Below the pieces are notes generated by a model. That model had not been told where the DNA came from and ran no database searches. It worked only from the letters and a program-made list of their open reading frames with translations. Both the position numbers and the translations under genes were made by a program. This document shows, piece after piece, positions 59,534 to 64,000 of a stretch of DNA of 64,000 nt (position 1 is the stretch's first letter; every line of letters starts with the position of its first letter). Source of the DNA: Fallopia convolvulus (taxonomy: Eukaryota; Streptophyta; Magnoliopsida; Caryophyllales; Polygonaceae); NCBI GenBank assembly GCA_964016875.1, contig OZ024733.1, forward strand, positions 20,891,824 through 20,955,823, written 5' to 3'.

Positions 59534-60395
59534 AGAATCACCCTTCTTATAAATGAAAAGGAAAGTATCACTCTTACTGCTGCAGAAATCAAGCTTGAGA
59601 AGATAAGATGCAAAGCGCTAATACCAGACCCGAGGAGCCTGTTTTAAACCGTATAAGGACTTCTTCAAAAGGCAAACATGTTTGGGCCGAGCTGAGTCAA
59701 CAAAGCCAGGTGGCTGAAACAGGTAAACCGTTTCCTGTAGAGAGCCATGTAGAAAAGCATTTTAACATCAAGCTGATGTATAGGCCAAACCCTAGAAACA
59801 GCCAGATGCAGAACAGTACGAATAGTTTCCGGTTTCACGACCAGACTGAAAGTCTCATCACAATCTATACAACATCCTAAAAGCGGCCATTAGCAACCAA
59901 ACGGGCCTTATATCGCTCAAGAGAACCGTCAAAGCGAAACTTATGTCGCAACAACCACATGCATCGTACAACATTAGCCTTAGGCGAGCGGGGAACCCAA
60001 ACCCAGGTTCCATTACTCACAAGAGCTCGGTATTCATCGTGCATGGCAGAGGACCAATTCGGGTCTAGTAGGGCTGTTTTGTGGGAGTTAGGGACAGGAT
60101 AGAGGCTGTTAATTTTAGTGGTAATGGTATTAAGGTCAAGAATACGATGCGATTTGAACATGCCTACCCGAGCACGGGTGGTCATAGGATGAGTTGGGGG
60201 AGCCGGATGTTGTGTTTGAGGGGCAACAGAAGGTGGTGTAACAACAATTGGGGTTCCGACCAATATGGGGGCGCCCGCGGGCACGGGTGGTGAGGTCGCG
60301 GTTGAGCCTAAATGGCCAGGGGATGCAAGGTGAATCGCGGGTGTGGGTGGGGTACCCGCGGGCAAAGTCTGAGATGAAGTTGCCGATGAGCTCAA
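59534..60395 (-). pseudogene. Copia reverse transcriptase N-terminal part
   Basis: The minus-strand frame 60395-59877 starts with a Pro/Ala/Thr-rich linker after integrase. It then has the RVT_2 opening: DPNWSSAMHDEYRALVSNGT, TWVWVPRSP and FDGSLERYKARLVA. Beyond 59877 several stops and frameshifts break the central part; pieces resembling the usual KSLYGLKQAPR region can be made out only in mixed frames around 59600-59680. Confidence 0.8.
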
Positions 60396-60434
60396 AAAAG
60401 GTTGAGTGAACAGAGGAGATACTGAGTCATCTGA

Positions 60435-61460
60435 CTAAAAAGAGTCATAGACATGAGAAGGGGAAGGAGTTGGTTTGGCAAACGGAAAAACTTTTTCATC
60501 AAAGGTGACATGTCGGGAAAGAATGATTTTGTGAGATTGGAGGTCCATGCAAATGTAACCTCTATGATCTTTAGGATAGCCTAGAAATACACGTGGAGAA
60601 GATCGAGGTTGTAATTTATGAGCGGATGTGGCAAAAAGATTTGGAAAGCAAAGACAACCAAACACTTGAAGATGATTGTAAGTCGGTGTACTATTGTACA
60701 GAACTTGAGTTGGACTTTTGTTGTGAATGGAGGACGAAGGTAGTATATTAATAAGATAGGCCGCAGTTTCCAAAGCAAAATGCCAGAAACGAGGTGGAAG
60801 GGAAGAATGAAGAAGCATTGTTTTGATCATGTTGTTTATAGTGCGGATCATGCGCTCAGATTTTCCGTTTTGAGAAGATGTGTGTGGACAAGAGAACCTA
60901 AAAGTGATCCCATTTTGATTAAAGAAGGACTGAAATTGATGATTATTGAACTCTCTACCCATATCGCATTGAAATGAATTAATAGTACACCGAAATTCAG
61001 TTTGAACATATCGATGGAAACGAACAAAAATTTCGAACACATGTGACTTATATTTGAGCCGAAAAACCCAAAGGAAGTGTGAAAAATCATCCAAGAACAG
61101 TAGGTAGTATTTATGTCCTTCTGAACTGACAATAGGTGATGTCCACAAATCACTATGAATAATATCAAACATAAATAAAGTGCGTGTTTGAGAATGAACA
61201 AATGGCAATCTAACATGTTTTCCTAGTTGACAAGAAAAACAAATTGAAGACGAAGTTTCCTTATTGACTCGATGTGGCAACAAACAACACAATTGATTGA
61301 AGACAGGATGTCCGAGATGGTGAAGGCATTGATGCCAAGGGATAGACGACTCAGTAGACAAAGACACATACGATGGTGAGGAAGACGGGGCAATGACAGG
61401 GTAGAGCTCGCCTGAACTGTTACATCTCAAACGATTGGTTCCCGTTTGAAGATCCTTCAC
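60435..61460 (-). pseudogene. Copia integrase
   Basis: A 341-residue open frame on the minus strand. The GAG-pre-integrase zinc-binding part shows WHQCLHHLGHPV and CFSCQLGKH. The catalytic core shows DIIHSDLWTSP, FQCDMGREF and PHTSSQNGKSERMIRTI, then FWHFALETAAYLIN, FGCLCFPN and FLGYPKDHRGY. These match copia integrase in order and spacing. It ends at a stop at 60432-60437 region and continues in phase into the linker frame (60395 downward). It is in a different frame from the protease segment. Confidence 0.88.
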
Positions 61461-61497
61461 AGAAAAACCATAAGGGTCAAATTCAACATAAACATTA

Positions 61498-61941
61498 TTA
61501 TCTCAGGTAAATTGTCCAACAGACACCAAGTTTTTGATAATGTTTGGAGTGATAAGAACATTTTGGAGGTATAATGGCCAGTTTGAGGTGGGTATTGTGG
61601 TGTTTCCTAGACCCAAGGTTGGAATTCTCTTTCCATTTTCGACTATTATCGAATGTGATTAATGAACTCTTAGAAGTCATGGAAGAGAGTATACCTGGAT
61701 TTTTGGCCATATTAAACGAGGCACCGGTGTCCATGTGCCATGAATTGTCCGGGGGGGGGGGGTACAAAGTCATAGTTTTGAACGAATTTACGTCGTCCAC
61801 GGGAGCCGTGTATCCATAGCTAGGATCAGAATACATAACATTAGCCTGTTGATGCTGTTGGCGAGGTGTTGAGCCGAGAATACCCGCCCCCGAATTATTG
61901 GGATAGGGACAGGGGGCTGATTCCATACATATGCGGGCCAA
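61498..61941 (-). pseudogene. Copia protease region
   Basis: The minus-strand frame contains NSWHMDTGASFNMAKNPGIL, the copia aspartic protease active-site motif (Asp-Thr-Gly, normally followed by Ala-(S/T)). Downstream the frame loses similarity, indicating a frameshift. A run of C residues (11 G on the plus strand near 61750) is a likely place for slippage. Confidence 0.75.
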
Positions 61942-62087
61942 TGCTGCTTAGTTTGAGCCAAAAACGGAACCCAACCAAAAGGAGGATGTTGGAATTGCAT
62001 CTGTTGATGCGGCTGATTTCCGCGACAGCGCCCGATGTTTTGCCGACTGGACGATTGACCGGTTTGAACGTTGGGCTGCGATGCAGT

Positions 62088-62909
62088 TTAGTCCGAGCTC
62101 GGTGTTGAAGTCTTGTTTGTAGTAACAGTGAGGGCCTTAGAGTCGGCTGCCATTGATTTCTGCTGAGCTCTTCGAGTCTCCTCCAACAGAACCATGGATT
62201 GAGCCTTGGAAAAATTTGGAAGAGGGCAAGTTTGTTGAATAAAGCTCGCCACGGTGTCGAATTCAGGAGTTAAACTAGCAATCAGTTGAATTACTAGATG
62301 ATGATTAGTATCTGGTTCATCGACATTAGCAAGTTGATCCGAGAGGTCTTTAAGTTGTTGACAATATGCCGAGACCGAGTTGAAGTTGCCTAAGCGACAC
62401 CGGGAGAATTCATGCTGAAGATAAACAATTCGAGACACCTTATTGTCATGGAAGATGTCCATCAATTTGTTCCAAGCGGATAAAGCTGTGGAGTTGTGAT
62501 CCAGAATTATGAGCAAGAGATCCGGAGAAATTGTGGCGTAGATCCATTGCAAGAATATGGCGTCAAGTTGATCCCATAAGTTGTTATCGACATCATCAGG
62601 TCGAGCAGCAGTGTTATAAATATGATCTAGGACTCGGTGTGCCCTAGCAGCGATACGAAACAGTTGGGACCAGGAATTGTATTTCGTGTTGGAAACATCG
62701 AGCACAATAGGACTCAGATTCTTGACGTTTGAGATGGCGAGAGCCGAGTGAAAACCGGTCTTAAAAGCGCCGGTCGCCGTGCCCGACGATGAAGCAAGTG
62801 TTTGGACCGCGCCGGGCATGACAATGCCGACATCAACATTGGCGGCCTTGATAGAACCGTCATCGACGGACTCCTTCTGCTTAACCGCGGGGAGATTGTC
62901 GTCAGCCAT
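62088..62909 (-). pseudogene. Copia gag
   Basis: A 273-residue minus-strand frame from ATG 62909. It shows the copia gag core: KYNSWSQLFRIAARAHRVLD, LWDQLDAIFLQWIYATIS, ARSAWNKL-like ALSAWNKLMDIF, and LEETRRAQQK near the end. It is just downstream of the LTR and primer site (63094-63105, TGGTATCACGAGC on the minus strand). After the stop near 62088 the sequence continues as a Gln/Pro-rich tail in other frames to about 61790. I see no intact zinc knuckle. Confidence 0.85.
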
Positions 62910-63105
62910 TGAGAACAGATTAGGGCAAAGAGAGAAATTGGGAAGATGACGCCGAGGGGAGCGGTAGAAGAGGCGGGCAGCGCAAGCTCTCTAGGAGCCG
63001 GTGGTAGGAGAAGGCGAGGGAGGAGTGTGCGACAGCGCCGAGAGAAGACTGGCGGCACAGGGAGGGGGGTGGGCTAGGGTTAGGTCGAAGACGCTCGTGA
63101 TACCA

Positions 63106-63571
63106 TGTGAGACGTCAATTATGAAAGTCCCCTTGAGGGATTCTCCATTCATTAGATAGTACTCCCTCCGATCCTAAAAAGCAGTCGTTTAAGCCTCTAA
63201 TTTTTTATCTTTAATAAGTGTCGTTCACTTTTCATTTTGAAATTTAATTGCATTGGAATTTTCAATTTTTTCTCTTCATTGGTCATTTGCATGGCAATTT
63301 ATTGCTCCTTCTTGAAAACTTTTCCACTTTTACATGCTACTGGTTATACATAATTTCTATCCGTATACCCATTGACCAATTAATAAATATTTTGCTTTGG
63401 CATATGTAAGGATTAGTGAGTTTAATGAGTCATTGAATATTTCTTAATTAGAGAGCTTTTTATTAAAACGTCAGTTTTTTTTTGGATCGGAGAAAGTATT
63501 ATATACACATGTATAAAAGGATGGCTTACGGGCCAATACAAGTCCCAATACAAAATATATGCTAGTAAGTA
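63106..63571 (-). repeat. 5' LTR of the copia element with inserted MITE
   Basis: This is the counterpart of 37840-37970, enlarged by a 335-bp Stowaway MITE. The outer end GCTAGTAAGTA differs from GCTAGTACA in the left LTR, so its exact limit is uncertain by a few bases. Confidence 0.8.
63162..63496. mobile_element. Stowaway (Tc1/mariner) MITE
   Basis: CTCCCTCCGATCCTAAAAA at the left and TTTTGGATCGGAGAAAG at the right form the typical Stowaway terminal inverted repeat, flanked by TA (63160-63161 and 63497-63498). The left copia LTR has the same flanking sequence joined at a single TA, proving the insertion limits. It is 335 bp, with no coding capacity. Confidence 0.92.
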
Positions 63572-64000
63572 AGTTGAGAAGACCAATGAATGATATAGAA
63601 GTGAGACCTCAGGTAAACACCACCATCTTTTGAACTGTCTCAAACCAAGTTCCGTAACTGTGTGAATGCAACAAAAGTGTCATAGATTAAACTAAATGCA
63701 AAGAGGGTCAATTTCACTCAAAGACGTAAATTTTTAAGTGTAAAGCAAAACAAATTTCTGCTTAATAGATCACTGACAAACATTCTCTCGCATGAATTAT
63801 TTGAGACAAATCTAAAAAAGTTGTGTTGAGTATACATGTAAGAATGAAAGCATTCAAGCATAACTAAAAATAAAAGAGTGGCAAACCATGCCTGCCATAT
63901 AACAAAAATAAAAGAATGAAAGCATTCAAGCATAACTAAAGTAGACCACATTATAAATAGAAAAGAGGAAGGGAGAGTGGGGTATGAAGACCCTAAAAAA
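63572..64000. other. Right-edge flank, nothing recognised
   Basis: AT-rich DNA that should be the continuation of whatever the copia element inserted into. A 27-bp direct repeat containing AGAATGAAAGCATTCAAGCATAACTAAA occurs at 63840 and 63913. No gene is seen. Confidence 0.5.

Larger units (their letters stand above)
37840..63571 (-). mobile_element. Ty1/copia retrotransposon split by a Tekay-type element
   Basis: Terminal copies start TGTGAGACGTCAATTATGAA at 37840 and 63106 (plus-strand view). The left ends at 37970, and the right ends near 63571 after carrying a Stowaway MITE. Flanks GGTTG (37835-37839) and AGTTG (63572-63576) are a near TSD. On the minus strand, gag, protease, integrase and reverse transcriptase run from 62909 down to 58784. 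The rest of RNase H is at 38194-37971, on the other side of the 20.6-kb Tekay-type insertion. LTRs of about 131 bp are short, as in the Ale lineage; the lineage call is tentative. Coding frames are broken in several places. Confidence 0.85.

Noticed and set aside
1..64000. tRNA or rRNA genes
   Set aside because: I saw no tRNA-like cloverleaf blocks or rRNA sequence; the tRNA-like matches are retrotransposon primer sites.

Overview
This is plant nuclear DNA, almost certainly from a seed plant and probably a eudicot. It is AT-rich and consists mostly of transposable elements stacked inside one another. Plant-specific element lineages can be recognised: Tat and Athila (Ty3/gypsy), a chromodomain-bearing Tekay/Del-type chromovirus, Ty1/copia, CACTA, hAT, Mutator, PIF-Harbinger/Tourist and Stowaway. 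I see only one convincing host gene, an intronless group VII ERF transcription factor at 27511-28284. I cannot name the species.

Nest A (765-21967) is an old CACTA transposon with about 3.8 kb of its own sequence left, inflated to 21 kb by insertions. Inside it are: a solo LTR (1450-12025) holding a 7.8-kb inverted-repeat (foldback) element (2145-9969), which itself holds a probable further element (~4269-7985); an hAT element (12767-15216) holding a Mutator-like element (13599-15014); and a Tat-lineage LTR retrotransposon (15493-19850) that split the CACTA transposase gene. Most boundaries are supported by target-site duplications (TSDs). A truncated Tat gag of the same family lies at the left edge (1-525).

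Middle region (21968-36330): a Tourist MITE, a Mutator end fragment, unassigned repeat DNA, an element flanked by (TA)n and packed with TTGTTCAT words (25478-26990), then the ERF gene with a TATA box. After it come a LINE-type RNase H remnant, a short repeat cluster, a clean solo LTR (31293-32216) and about 3.5 kb of AT-rich spacer.

Nest B (36335-63571): a decayed copia gag on the minus strand, then a copia element (37840-63571, minus strand) whose RNase H region is split by a 20.6-kb Tekay-type element (38200-58778). The Tekay integrase region is in turn split by a 10.3-kb Athila element (44518-54775). A Stowaway MITE sits in the right copia LTR, and the other LTR preserves the exact empty site.

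All transposon genes seen are broken by stops, frameshifts or deletions. The ERF gene is intact. The most striking unexplained signal is in the Athila element: 13 exact copies of the palindrome TCGTTAACGA, usually in pairs about 21-23 bp apart, in LTRs, untranslated DNA and an ORF.
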